Source: Epiperipatus broadwayi
Lineage: Eukaryota; Onychophora; Udeonychophora; Euonychophora; Peripatidae
NCBI GenBank assembly: GCA_028023455.1
Contig: JAQFVV010012442.1
Location: 496,001 to 560,000 of the forward strand
Reading direction: 5' to 3'
Length of the DNA: 64,000 bases
Shown one piece after another: positions 21,477 to 38,438 of this stretch. Numbering within the stretch: the first letter of the stretch is position 1; each line of letters opens with the position of its first letter. The position numbers were made by a program, and so were the translations under genes. Under the pieces are notes generated by a model, which worked only from the letters and a program-made list of their open reading frames with translations, did not search any database and had not been told where the DNA came from.

Positions 21477-24198
21477 GTCTGTACACAAAATCCATGAGAT
21501 ATTTTTTTTCTAAATCTACTTATTAACTTTCTATGTTTAACACATATCTAAGGAATTCTAATATTTTTTCTTAATAATGCTTTGATTTTTATACTTTGTC
21601 ATTACTAATTTATTTTATAAGGTAATACTAATTATGTTGAAAATCTATAGCTCACAAATCACTTAGATTTATTTTTGATAGGCTTGTTTCATATACTTGA
21701 ATATATGCATGTATGTGCATATATGTACAAAGACAAAGTATAAACATTTACTGATATATTAAATAGTTTTTTTAAATAATAAATATTTTCTGTGTGAAAA
21801 TTTGTTTTCTTGTATATTATTTAAGATAAATTTGTCTTATTTTATGTGACATGATTCAGGAAAGGTTGACCCTAATGTCCAGTTAATTTCCCCAGGTCCT
21901 GAAAGAGATGAAAGGCCAATTTTGGACCTAACTTTAAATTGAGAAATATGGAGGGATGAAAACAATAACTCAATAATAAGATATTAAAACTACACAAACA
22001 AGATCATTTACAGCATACCAAATAATAAATTTTCAAAAATTATAGAGATAAAAAAGAATGTACCCAGCTATAAATTATAAATGACCATGTATTTCAGTAA
22101 CAAAAATGAGTGTGTTGCCATCAGACAGGATAGCACATACATAGTCTAAAAATAAGACAGTTTAGTAGAATCAATTTTATTGTCTTTTGAAAACAACACT
22201 TTTTTTTTATTTCAAGGTTTCTACAACATTATGGTGATGTAAAAAAAGATATTTTGTTGATGGTTCCCAGTGACTTGACCCCAAAGAACTCTTATGCACA
22301 TCCAGTTAAAATATGCAATGGAAATAACAAATATTATCCTACGGTTGATATCCAATGTTCTATGTTGTTGATGAATTCATATAAAAGTACAAAGTAAAGA
22401 TTCAACTATCCTGTTGTTGAATTCAAACAAAAACATAAAGTAAAAGAAAATGCTGAAATCTATATTAAACCAGACATACCCAGAACAGAAAAAATGAAGA
22501 AATCATTGTAATACTAAAATGGTCCCTAATGAAATACAATTTATATCACCACATCATCATCATCTTTGCAGTAAAACATAACAATTGCAAGCCTAACCTG
22601 AAAGTAGAACTTTTCCAGTAAACTACTGCAATTGATAAATATATGTATGCTACACATTGGTATATGACTAAATTCAAATTCTCAACCTCAAACAAGCTAA
22701 TTTCAAAGTGAAGTTAATCAGAGTCATTGAACTGTCTCTACATCAAGAATAAAAGAACTCAATAGCATTTATTTAATTTTGCTTTCTCAATGATTAGTAA
22801 CACTTGTTTTTTAAATAAATGAATTTATGTCTCTTTCTAAATATTAAAAAAAAAATCAATTATTAGAAAAAAAATTTCAATAATTATGAATATTGACTTT
22901 ATCAATATATGATGTGTTGTTTGATTATCATTACATGTAACCATTTATATATGTATTTATATAACATGTTTTATTGTGTATTAATTTATGTATTATATAT
23001 ATTGTTCTTATTAGATGAAGATGTTAAATACAAATTTTACTGATAATGGGAGGTGACATATATACACACACCTAGTAATATAACTATGCTTCCATGTATA
23101 TTCATTGCGTATGAATTTACAAATCTATATGGATATAAATTTAGCACCATGAGAGAGAGAGATTTTAAAGTAGTTCAGTTAGTGACCTAGATAAATAAAA
23201 ATTGAGATAAGTAATTTGAAACCAATTTCTTTAGATATTTTTATCTTTATAATTTAACTAACCTTTCTATATGTATTTATAGATTATTTTTACTGAGATT
23301 ATAAATATAAAAATGTATTTTATATTCAATATGTGAATGTGTGTGTGTGTATCCGATGTTTATTTTAAAAGTTCAAATGTTTATATAATATAATAATTAT
23401 TTTCACCCATTAGAGTTATGAATATACACATATCAAGCTCTATAATATTAACAATTGAATTTATGTTTCATTACAAGGAGGAGGGATTTGGGGCTATTAT
23501 CATTATTATTTGAGTATAGTTAATTTTATTTATTAATTATGTAAACTTACTCTTTGTATTATTCAGGTAAGACCAATAATAAATTTAATTTGTTTTTATT
23601 AAAAGTGGTGTATATATTTCTTAAGCATTAATCATTGTCTGGTGAAGTTAGTTTAGTCATCATCATCACTGTCAAATGTCAATCTTTAAGACATAATTTA
23701 AATAGAATAATAATTTGGTAAATAATTATAAATTGATAAAAGAAAAAAAAAGTGTTTTGAGTTAGTTAGTTCTAATGCTGTGAAGGGAAGCTTCATTATC
23801 ATTATCATCATCAACTTATTAATAAATAGTATAAATAAATATGTTTAATGGCCATATGTAACTAATGGTTCCCTCTGTGTTTGTTTATTATTTGTGAGCC
23901 ACCATCAAAGCTTCTGCTAATCTATGGTAATAAATATGAGCTAGTAATATTTATGATAATAGTAAATGTGAATTTATGATGTTAAATACTTATGTGATAA
24001 TTTGTCTGAGGATTTATTTTCACAACAAGAGAATAATAATGATGTTTTTTTTTTATATACAAGTGCATGTGATATAGTTATAAATTGGAAAATCCTACAC
24101 ACTCTAATAAATAATGTGCGACCTGATATTCAAATCCAGCAGAGTGTAAGTAAGTATTTAATGTAAAGTTAATCTAGGCTTAGATAGATTGGTGGTAC
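21473..24198. other. AT-rich DNA without a recognised feature
   Basis: No coding or repeat signal recognised. It contains a few short TG and ATC runs. Confidence 0.6.

Positions 24199-24276
<78 letters not shown>
24199..24276. repeat. (TA)n array
   Basis: About 78 bp of TA. Confidence 0.98.
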
Positions 24277-24279
<3 letters not shown>

Positions 24280-27200
24280 ACCCTACTTCTCGATATATAA
24301 TATAGTCTGAAATACGTCTAGCTCAATTGAATTATTATGTTTAATTAAAATTTGCATATCTATCTTTAATATACTTTTATACTATCACATTCTAATTAAA
24401 TTTATTATCAATTATCAAAATTAATATAGTTCTATATTATGTATTTACTAAATAAGTATCTATCAAAAATCATGAGACTGTGAAGTAAAGTTACAAAGCA
24501 ATAAGTAGATTTACATTGAATCAATATCTCCCAAGACATTGTCTCAATGGCATAAGAATACTATTACCTCCTTATTAACTTAATACTACATCTACAGCAT
24601 TCTTATGGCTTTTAAAATAAAATAAACTATCTTTAATAATAATAAATAAATAAATCTTAACTTTTAATTTTAAAAAAATATATATATAATTAAATAATCT
24701 CAGGTTCTTCTAATAATCTTAAAGTAATAATAACTTATGTAAATAAGTATGATAAGGGATTTTATATCAAACCTAAATACACCTAACTTATTCTAATAAT
24801 AATAATAATACTCAATACTAATCTTAGGGTATAACTTAATCTTATTTATTTCTGTTATATCATCAATCATCAAATAAATAATAATATGTATATCTTTTAT
24901 TTTCATATAGTATCTTAATTTTTAGAATATATCAAAATCTTATAATTTAATAACCTGTGACAACAAATAATAATGTTGTTCTCTTATATCGTATTATAAT
25001 TACCTTATGACCATAATAATATTATATGTTAATGTCAATCAATTCTCATAAAATGATAATCAGGAAAATATTGTATTTATTTCTAAATAATATTAATAAA
25101 TTCACATTGTGCAAATATTATGTTTATTCAAATTATCTGCTGCCAAGTGCTGTGGTGCAAAATAATGAACTCGACACACTTTTAAAACAAATTAAACAAA
25201 TTTATTTACATTAACTTTAATTAAGAATCTATTTACAATATTTACAGTTCAAAATTACAAAACAAAGAAAATAAAATATAAGAAAATAATAATACAAAAT
25301 GTTTACACTGTTATTAACTTATACTCTTAAGAAATAATTTACATTCTTTTAAAATGCTGTACTAATAACATTGAAGTATGTTTTTCGAACTTACACTTTA
25401 AATACATATCAGTAAGCTTCAATTATTACAAATAAATTTATGTAAATACTGTTTATGTAGCATATGTAAACAATAAAACTTTAATAATTAAATTGCTACA
25501 TCAATTAAGTATTAATGTTATTCATTCCACAATGTAATAGTATGTGTTCACTTTACTATTAGTACTACTTTAATATTACAATATAGAAATTAATGTATCT
25601 TTGTAATGTAATAACAAATAATTGATTATAACTTTATATTTCACTTAATGCAATTCATGCTACATGTTTTATCAAATATGCATTACATACATGTATTGTT
25701 AAAATAATAATATTATTTAAATCATTCATTAATTTCAAATTCATAAAATATTATATTAGATAAATTCTATGATTCTTTTTTATGTAAAATTATTACTTTA
25801 CTTTATGTGTTATACTACTCCTTTTTAATAAATTTCGATCTACAAAATATTTTCTAAAACTTATATGACATTTCCGGAAAACAATCTTCAACTTTAAATA
25901 AAATACTAATTATCCAAACTATTTATACTTCATCATCTATACTTGGTAAACCTTCAATCCAAATATAAACTTCTCTATAAAACTTAACGTAATTTATCCA
26001 ATAAACAAAAAATAAAATACAGACTTTTAAATCTCTTCCTAATTTACAAATAACAAATAATTACTTATAAATAATAAATCTAATTCTAATACTATAACGT
26101 AAAAAAAAAATATCAAAATTTATTTACGAAAGAATCATATAATTATTTCTAAGCTTTTATGTAATGTTGTATCATATTTATATCATAAATTCAAATTATG
26201 CATATTTAAATAAAACTGTCACTGCTAATATAATGTGTGTGTATTCTTAAAATATTTATACATTCATTCAACAATAACATATCCTTTGGTTGAACTAAAG
26301 AAAAACATATTAATACATCAAAATTATTATTATTATACAATTTTTACCATAAATAATGATTTAATGTACAGTCCATCTTCCAATATTCTTCGGAATTACA
26401 GCTTCATAAAACAATTCACATTTATACTCACGATCATTCTTTAAAATATTATGTGTTGTATTAAATACAAAATAAACTTATGCAATTAATCATTATATTA
26501 TTTTTAGTTATTATTTAAAGAAATGTACTTATCTCATTTTTAATAGATTAATAATATTTAAATTTTATGTTAGATAAATAAAACAGAATTCATATTACGT
26601 AACTCCAGCGATGTCTTCTTTTCACCATACAGTTCTTTAATCCTAGGCACATATTCACTAGAACACCATTTCCTGTTCCATTACATCACATGTTTCTTTA
26701 AAAGTTTATGAAAAATGAAAACGTTCTTTTTTTAAAAATAAGTTCCCCCCCAAAAAAAAATAAAATAAAATTAAAACAGTTTATAGGATCTTGATTTAGT
26801 TCTTTTAAGAATATTATTCAAAAGTTATTATTTTAATTTAGTCTATAGTTTATAAAAATTTATATTTAATTATTTTAAAATTGACTTGGACGTCCATGTA
26901 TTACTTGCACATTCCTTAACAAAATATCCAGGTAAGAATAAGTTTCTTCATCTAAAACAACCAGCGTTTAGATTATTTCAATATAATAATTTTTATTATA
27001 TTAAGACTTTTAGCTAATTATATTTTCAATTTATTTGCCTTTCAAAATTGTCAACATTCAGTCTTTTAAATATAAAGACTTAACAAGGCAAGTATTTATA
27101 AAACTACTTTTATTTTTAATATCTTTCCTTAAGATATATATTTAAATTTATATTTTACAAAAATACTTTCTTTATAAAGAAGTATTTTATTCTTTAAAAT

Positions 27201-27569
27201 ATTTAATTTTCTAATAGTCAATAGCAATTAGCTTTTAAAATTATATATTGTCCAAAATATTACTTTTCTCCATCTCGTAATTTTCCGAACTAATCCAGCG
27301 TTTGTCATATATCTAGGTTAAAGTTTCCGATATATTTTCACTATATATGATGTTTCCATGATTATTAGCCTGCAAATTGAGTTTAAATAGAGACGAATGA
27401 TAGGGAAAAAATTAACTTAACACTGCATACTTATCATTTAAAACTTTTATAAATTATTTACAAGACACTCTTATAATTTTGAAAAATGATTTTAAAAGCG
27501 TCTATAAAAATTTACTTAGCTATTTTTAAATAACACAATTAACTTAAAAAATTCAATCACAGAGTCCTC
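24277..27569. other. Very AT-rich DNA without a recognised gene
   Basis: Even richer in A+T than the surroundings. Short open stretches at 25026 and 26235 have the composition of random AT-rich sequence and no domain. A less AT-rich patch at 25137-25180 and 26600-26695 is not recognised. Confidence 0.55.
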
Positions 27570-27625
27570 TCCTAACAATTGACCTGAGCTTTTATACTGG
27601 AAGAAACTTCCCATTTGATTGGTAC
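27570..27625 (-). promoter_or_regulatory. Promoter-like cluster (CCAAT and TATAAAAG) on the minus strand
   Basis: Read on the minus strand: CCAATCAAATGGGAAG, then about 10 bp later TATAAAAGCTCAGG, then a GC-richer stretch 'gttaggagaggactctgtg'. The order and composition look like a Pol II core promoter or the U3 region of an LTR. No coding sequence that I can recognise follows downstream on the minus strand, so this is a candidate only. Confidence 0.3.
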
Positions 27626-28550
27626 ATTTAAACAATCAACTTGCTGGCTTATTTACATATTTACCAACAACATAAAATTTAAAAATAAATAATGACTTAT
27701 TTAACATTTAATATTTATTACATTATTAAATTTTAAAATAAATGATCTTTATCATTTATTTAAATCCATTAAACATTTTTTAAAATATTCTTACTGACTT
27801 GATTTTAATTTTAACTTTTATAAGATTATTTAAAATACATTAAGTCTTTTCTTATACGTTATATTTTTAAAGCAATATTTTAAAAATCAGATTAATATTC
27901 TACATTAATATCTTTATTTTTATCTCGCGATAGTTCACATATTATTTATAAATTTTATAACATGACTTTAAAATAGTTTTGCAACTTTACGAAACATCTT
28001 CCAAGCATGTGTGTGCATATCTAACTAACATCTGTTTTCTACAACACAAGAAACTTTTCTCATAATCTAAAAATAACTAACAATTGCATTTTTTTTAAAT
28101 AAATATTTTTAAAATAAATAAGATATTATACTAAATTTTAAAATAATTATTTGATATCATTAAAATCAAATATTAATCTTCTATTTAAGTATTTATAATA
28201 ATTAAAATATTTATATTCTTTTATAACATTATTTTATCAACAATAAACATATGCATTTAATTTTAACTTGTCTTTTTAAATACTTTAGCTTTAAATATTT
28301 ATTTATTAAATCTATTAATGCAGTATTGATTATGGCCATTTTTCCAACTATATATTATAATCATCATCTTTTAAAATGTCTCTCTCAATATCAGCACAAT
28401 TTTACATATCAAATACTCATAGATTGCTTTAATTAAACTTTTTGAAATATTACCATAAGCAAAATTAACATCACATATTCAAATATATCTTAAATTTAAA
28501 ATTTTTAATAGATTAGCACAAAAATTAACTGGTGACCCATACAAAAGGGC

Positions 28551-28553
<3 letters not shown>
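27626..28553. other. AT-rich DNA without a recognised feature
   Basis: Nothing recognised. Confidence 0.6.
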
Positions 28554-28627
<74 letters not shown>

Positions 28628-28670
28628 TGGAGAGAAATATATATATAAAATATATATATATATATATATT
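28554..28670. repeat. Several (TA)n runs at LINE copy 2 3' end
   Basis: TA runs at about 28554-28591, 28595-28624 and 28635-28669 are separated by short unique stretches. The last one is continuous with the 3' tail of the LINE. Confidence 0.95.
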
Positions 28671-28681
28671 ATCAACCATTA

Positions 28682-28990
28682 TCAACCATTATCAAACCAC
28701 TGCAGGATGAAGGTCTCTCCAAGTTTAATCCATCTTCTCCGATCTTTAGCTTCTCTTTTCCACAACACCCCTGAACATTTTCTTATTTCATCCATCCATC
28801 TCACATGTGATCTCTTTCTGGGTCTTTTACAATCTCTTGTTATCCAGTTTAAAATTTCAATTGCCCATCTATTATCATTTTTTCTAGCAATATGTCCAGC
28901 CCAATTCCATTTCAATCTTTTCATTTTTTCAATAAGGTCAGTCGATCTCTTCTTGTTACTCCCAACATACATCTGTCCATACTCCTTTGA
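28682..28990 (-). pseudogene. LINE copy 2: C-terminal domain
   Basis: The open stretch starting MYVGSNKKRSTDLIEKMKRL contains LKWNWAGHIARKNDNRWAIE, then RPRKRSHVRWMDEIRKCSGV and WIKLGETFILQWF, the normal C-terminus of RTE-type proteins. The only breaks against the reverse transcriptase are near 29000. Confidence 0.85.
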
Positions 28991-29013
28991 GTGATCTGAA
29001 GTCTCTGTATTGC

Positions 29014-30224
29014 TTATCTATTAAGTGTGCAAGTCTCAGATCCATAAGTAAGAACTGGTGAAATACATTTGTTAAAAACCATTCTTTTCAAACACATAGG
29101 CATATTTCCTTTTATTACCAAGTTATTTCTACCAAAAACACTCCAACCAAGTTTAATTCTATGATTAATTTCCTCCATTATGTTTCCATCTGTATTAATA
29201 ATCTGACCAAGGTATTTGTAACTGTTAATTTCTTCTAATTCTTCATAATCAATCTTTATTTTCATATTTTGAGCAAATCGATTAAACATTACTTTAGACT
29301 TTTTAACATTTATCTTTAGTCCTACTTTTCTACTTTCATCTGCTAACTTCTGCAACAGCCCCTGCAGCTCTGAAGCATTATTTGCAAAAACAACTACATC
29401 ATCTGCGAAATCTAAATGACTTAAATACTCTCCATTTACTTTCATTCATTTAGTTCCCATTTTAATCCACAAAATACTTCTTGCAGCACTGCTGTAAAAC
29501 GTTTTGGAGATATGGAGTCACCTTGTCTTACACCGTTCTCAATGTTGATTTTTCCTGTATCATTATATAATCTAATTGTTGCTGATGCATTTTTATAAAT
29601 ATTCTTTAAAATATGACAATATCCTGGATCTATACCTTGATGATCCAATGCTTTAATCACTGAAGAAATGTGTATAGAATCGAATGCCTTTTCATAATCT
29701 ACAAATCCAAAACATAATGGAAACTCATATTCATTTGTCCTTTATATGACTTCTCTCAATACCTGGATATGATCTATTGTAATAAAACCACTTTTAAATC
29801 CAGTTTGTTCTCTTGGTTGGTGGAAATCCAAAGTTCTTTGTAGACGAGTTGTAATTATCTTGGTAAAATGTTTATATAAAACTGATAAAAGGCTGATAGG
29901 TCTGTAATTTCTAATATCTTCTTTATCACCTTTTTTAAATATTAATATTATTACTGCATTCTTCCAATCTTCCAGTACATCTTTATCATTTAGACATTTG
30001 GTATATAACTTTGCTAAAATTGTTTCTGCTTCTTCACCTGCTTCTTTTAATATATCAATTATAATTCCATCATTTCCTGGAACCTTTCCTTTCTTCATAC
30101 ATGTAATTGCATGTCTCACTTCTTCATTTAAAATTCTGGGCAATTTGGAAGATTTAATAGATATAGAAGGTACTTGTTGTTTATTACTATATAATTCTTG
30201 ATAAAAATCTTCTACCAATTTCAT
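29014..30224 (-). pseudogene. LINE copy 2: reverse transcriptase domain (few breaks)
   Basis: Three open stretches in order give a nearly complete RTE reverse transcriptase. 30224-29742 has MKKGKVPGNDGI, RNYRPISLLSVLYK and EQTGFKSGFITIDHIQV. 29760-29640 in another frame has FVDYEKAFDSIH (catalytic motif A, aspartate kept). 29660-29442 has IENGVRQGDSISPKRF. 29445-29014 has HLDFADDVVVFANN (catalytic FADD kept), KSKVMFN, YKYLGQIINTDG and LTYGSETCTLN. Frameshifts separate the parts. All catalytic residues that I can locate are present, so decay is recent relative to copy 1. Confidence 0.88.
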
Positions 30225-30240
30225 GACGTCATCTCTCTTT

Positions 30241-30660
30241 TTAGTAATATTTCCATCTTTTTTTTCTTATTGCAGATATACATTTCCTACCAATACCAAA
30301 ATGTTGTTTAACATTCTTGAGACTTTTATTTTCTTCTATAGCTTTCCTTGCTATTTCACAGTTATACTTTCTTATATCATTTTCAACACTTTTCCATACC
30401 ATTTTACAAAATTTGAGATATTCAATTCTTTTTAATACATCATTTTCGTATATCTTCATATTCCTTCTTTTCTTCATAAATTCTCTAGTCTCAGTAGAAA
30501 TTTTATTAGTCAATTGCTGCTTTTTTCTACCAGCTATCTTTGTTGCAGTAATTAAAAGTGTATCAGTTATATTCATATTAATTTCATTCAAATCTGAATC
30601 ATGTTCAAAATCTCCTAACACTTGAAACCTATTTGTAAGTTCTAATTTAAATTCATTACA
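30241..30660 (-). pseudogene. LINE copy 2: linker region
   Basis: The open stretch 30621-30241 starts MLGDFEHDSDLNEINMNITD and continues with QQLTNKISTETREFMKKRRN, matching the linker of copy 1. It is basic, without a recognised enzymatic motif, and lies between the endonuclease and reverse transcriptase parts. Confidence 0.7.
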
Positions 30661-30826
30661 ATGTTTCTGAAGATTAGGAATATCAACTGTAAATATTGTT
30701 TTTCTTAATAATTTTTGTCTCTCTAGTTTTACTTTAACATGTAACTTACACCTTATTAATCGATGATCACTTCCTGTGTTAAATTTATTAAGAACATTAC
30801 AATCTGAAACATGTATTTCCTGTTAG

Positions 30827-31602
30827 TCAAAATATAATCCAATTCTGCTGTACCTTCATTTGGATGCTACCATGTCCATTTCCTTTTAACATATTTCTCA
30901 AAAAAATGAATTCATAATATAAAGTTTTTTCTTTTTCTGCAAACTCCACAAGTCTTTGTCCTCTATCATTTCTATCACCATAACCAAAATTACCTACAGC
31001 AATTTCATCTTTCATTTGTCCACAAATTGTAGCATTAAAGTCTCCCATAACAATTTTAAAATGTTGTTTATTCTGATCAAAAGTTTTTTGTACATCCATA
31101 TAAAAATCTTCTACTACTTCATCACTATGAGAACTTGTTGGGGCATAAACCTGAATTATCTGAATTTGGTATCTGCTATTAAGTTGTATAAATAACCTTG
31201 CAACTCTGTCTGATACATCATCAACCTCCACAATATTGTTCTTCCAATTTTATTTATAATGAATCCTACTCCACTTGTATTTCCAATATGTGTGCCTTTA
31301 TAATAGAGTATATGTCCACATTTTAAATTAATTGTTTCTTCACCTTTTCTTCTAACTTGTCAAAGTCCAATAATGTCCCATATAATATAAGACAATTCTT
31401 CTTCCAACTCTTGCAATCTTCCTTCACTTGAAAGTGATCTGCAGTTGTAAGTACCTAAATAAAAAGTTGTCATCAAATGGCCACTTGGGTCCGCAATCAG
31501 GGGATTCTTGGCACCCTACACCTTTGTCCACCAACCGCTGCCTTGGTTGATGACTTTACAGCCTCCTGGGAATAAGGGCCATGCTTTATTTTTGTCTGTC
31601 AT
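30827..31602 (-). pseudogene. LINE copy 2: AP-like endonuclease domain (broken)
   Basis: ATG at 31602 opens MTDKNKAWPLFPGG and leads to TTFYLGTYNCRSLSSEGRLQ and ELEEELSYIIWDIIGL, then a stop codon and QVRRKGEETI. The family norm is GLSEVRRKGEE, so the catalytic glutamate is glutamine here, exactly as in copy 1. The open stretch 31231-30827 carries IIQVYAPTSSHSDEVVED and KIVMGDFNATI, where the GDFNA box is intact, and RNDRGQRLVEFAE. The downstream 'SDHR' end is in another frame (about 30770). Confidence 0.82.
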
Positions 31603-31870
31603 AATTGTATATATGTATTGGAAAAATATTTATCATTTACACAAACATTCATTCTGCCTTATCAGGCACTGAGAAGAAAGACCATAGTGTTTCTTGATCT
31701 TAAACTCAGAGGTAAAAAGCCAATAATCTAACCACACTGGCTAATGCATGTTGGTGAGAAACCCATCTATGCTCATATACTATATGAATAATTACTTAGT
31801 AATAACAGCTGCAACAACAAGAATGTATGGAGTGGACATTAGGAATTTGCCCTGCTCGGTTCCTTTAAGG

Positions 31871-31971
31871 CCGCCAAGAGGAATCAAAGGACCTCCTTTC
31901 AGTTAATAGCAAACTCCTTTCTGCAGCCATATATATATATATATATATATTGAAGCAGGTGATCAGATTCT

Positions 31972-32015
<44 letters not shown>

Positions 32016-32110
32016 AAGCAGGTGATCAGATTCTCAGATCCTGCTTCACGGCCCACATCCAATCTCCTACCATCTAACTGTATTCAAACCCCCCTTTACG
32101 CATGTATATA
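31871..32110 (+). repeat. (TA)n arrays inside a direct duplication, plus shared repeat
   Basis: 'ttgaagcaggtgatcagatt' occurs at about 31950 and again at about 32012, each preceded by a TA run (31928-31951 and 31973-32012). The following 70 bp match 14080-14170 in the same orientation. Confidence 0.85.
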
Positions 32111-32287
32111 CATAGCTAATAATATACACATTTCTTTTGGTTAGTATTATAACATAAATAATATAAACACGTATGTATTTTAATTTTAAAATATTTTATT
32201 TCATAATAATATTTTCATGTGTATACGGCCGTAAATAATAAATATCTGTATATTTCAGTGTAGGAGATTGTGAATATATTAATAAAG

Positions 32288-32953
<666 letters not shown>

Positions 32954-33031
<78 letters not shown>
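32954..33031. repeat. (TA)n array
   Basis: About 78 bp of TA. Confidence 0.98.
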
Positions 33032-33039
<8 letters not shown>

Positions 33040-33309
33040 TGGGACCTAAATATACATTATAAATATGAATTATGTAATTTTCAAATAATTTTAACAGTAC
33101 AAGAAATATAATGGAAGAAAGAAATAATAAAAGGAAAATTAAGTAATCAATATTGATAATTAAATTCAAAGATAATCTAATAAATAGACAAGTCACAAAT
33201 ACTGATAAACACATCTTATAGAGAATCACATGATATTAAACTATCAAAAGCAATACTGATTAATTAAGATAAATATACTTTATTATTTTTACCATTGAAT
33301 TGTTTGGAA

Positions 33310-33313
<4 letters not shown>

Positions 33314-33344
<31 letters not shown>

Positions 33345-33403
33345 TCAACCTTTGGCAGAAGCTAATTGTTAAGTCATTTTTGTTATGATAAGACAAATAA
33401 TCA

Positions 33404-33453
<50 letters not shown>
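33314..33453. repeat. Two (TA)n arrays
   Basis: TA runs at about 33314-33342 and 33404-33453, separated by about 60 bp of unique sequence. Confidence 0.97.
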
Positions 33454-33459
<6 letters not shown>

Positions 33460-33845
33460 GTTGTCAATTAATTGTGGTTAATACTTTACAATCCTGTTTT
33501 TTTTTTTTTTGACATAAAAGCTGTTATATCAAACATTTATCTGTTATACAGCTATAAAATAATTTTACATACATTACACAATAATTATTTTAAGTTAAAT
33601 AAATATTTAACATGCTGAACTCTTAAAATTTTTATAATAGCTGGTAATCGCGATGATAACCAGCACAGTTTTAAGTTAATAATGCTAATTTAATTTAAGT
33701 TTAACTCTTAAAGTATTTCTAATAACTTGTACTATTTTTTAAGTTAAGAAACCAGGTTCAAACACTTTATTTTGCTTAACTTATTAATAAATTGAAAATA
33801 TAACATTTAATTCATTTTAATATTAATATATTATATTTTAGTAAA
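33454..33845. other. AT-rich DNA without a recognised feature
   Basis: Nothing recognised. Confidence 0.55.
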
Positions 33846-34034
33846 ATATTTTGGCAATAATATTGGCATCAGCATGGGATTTGAGCTAACCATAATCACA
33901 TTTTTATGGTATGGATAGCTGAGTAGTTGGAGGTTGGAGTGGATTGAAGCCTCTCCATTAATGTGTGCAGGATTTGCTATGCTAATATAAACTGACCACT
34001 GATTATGTATGTGTGTTGGGGAGATGAATATCTG

Positions 34035-34080
34035 GAACAACTGATGAGTGTTGTTTTAGCATGAAATGCATGTATTAGTT
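34035..34080 (+). ncRNA. Hammerhead-like motif D1 (degenerate)
   Basis: Core CTGATGA (34041-34047), five-pair stem II GTGTT/AGCAT with two wobbles, GAAA at 34063-34066, a 7-nt stem III region and A before TTAGTT (34075-34080). Stem I with GAACAA has only part of its pairs. The consensus of the four D copies gives a complete hammerhead with stem III ATA-CA-TAT and cleavage after A. Confidence 0.45.
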
Positions 34081-34497
34081 ATTATATATCTTTTACATGC
34101 ATGTGATTATGTATATCAGTGGTATGAGATAGTATGGATAAATGAAGAGTGCTTTAAGAGTTGTGTTTAAATCACCTATATTTACAATTAGACTCCAGGT
34201 ATGTGAAGAATGCATGTATTTCAAATATTTACACATTAATCCTGCATCCTGCCAATCCCTTTTCTATGTATTTAAATGGATAAGTTTCTATCTATATATA
34301 TGGCCAACATGGGCATGGTAATTATATTGGCATCAGTATGGGGTTTGGGCTTTCATCATCAGATTTTCAATGGTATGGTTGGCTGAAGAGCTGGAGGTTC
34401 GAGTGTATTAAATCATGTCTATTAAAGTATGAAGATTTGCTATCTTTATATAAATTGAGCACTGGTTATATATGTATTTGTGGGAGATGATAATCTG

Positions 34498-34543
34498 GAC
34501 CAACTGATGAGTTCTGGTTTAGTACAAAATACATACTTTGGTC
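34498..34543 (+). ncRNA. Hammerhead-like motif D2 (core mutated)
   Basis: Stem I GACCAA (34498-34503) and TTGGTC (34538-34543) form six perfect pairs. Core CTGATGA is intact and stem II ends in GTAC, but GAAA is AAAA, so the invariant G after stem II is lost. Probably inactive. Confidence 0.45.
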
Positions 34544-34660
34544 ATTACTTATCTTTTGTACATGCATGTGGTCATGTGTATCAATGGTATGAGAGAATAT
34601 GTATAGTTGAAGGGTGGTTGAAAGTCTGTGTTCAAATCCCCTATATTTACAATATTATAA

Positions 34661-38438
<3,778 letters not shown>

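Larger units (their letters stand above)
28671..31870 (-). mobile_element. RTE-type non-LTR retrotransposon, copy 2 (better preserved)
   Basis: This is the same family as 4846-8057, in reverse orientation and colinear throughout. It starts with the shared 'accgagcagggc' stretch at about 31858 and ends with a threefold 'ataatggttg' repeat at about 28690-28671, leading into TA runs. Short repeated tails are typical of RTE elements. The open stretches are longer than in copy 1, and the catalytic FADD box of the reverse transcriptase is intact, yet stops and frameshifts still prevent a full protein. Confidence 0.87.
33846..34660 (+). mobile_element. Retrozyme-like tandem pair, family D
   Basis: Two units with period about 464 bp: 'ttggcatcag.atggg.tttg' starts at 33863 and 34327, and the hammerhead-like cores at 34041 and 34504 are 463 bp apart. 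Both units contain 'gagctggaggtt', 'agtgtg..gatttgctat', 'ggagatga.aatctgga' and a 'cctatatttacaat' end. No ORF; the one open stretch across the second unit has no domain. Diverged relatives lie at 53.59-54.55 kb. The repeat also has B-box-like stretches ('ggttcgag' at 34396 and 'gttcaaatccc' at 34630). Confidence 0.55.

Noticed and set aside
22000-22600. Somewhat less AT-rich stretch considered as a possible host exon region
   Set aside because: No open frame of useful length on either strand and no conserved protein pattern.
28525-28555. 'ctggtgacccatac', like an LTR primer-binding-site region
   Set aside because: No LTR, polypurine tract or gag/pol sequence nearby on that strand; too short to support.
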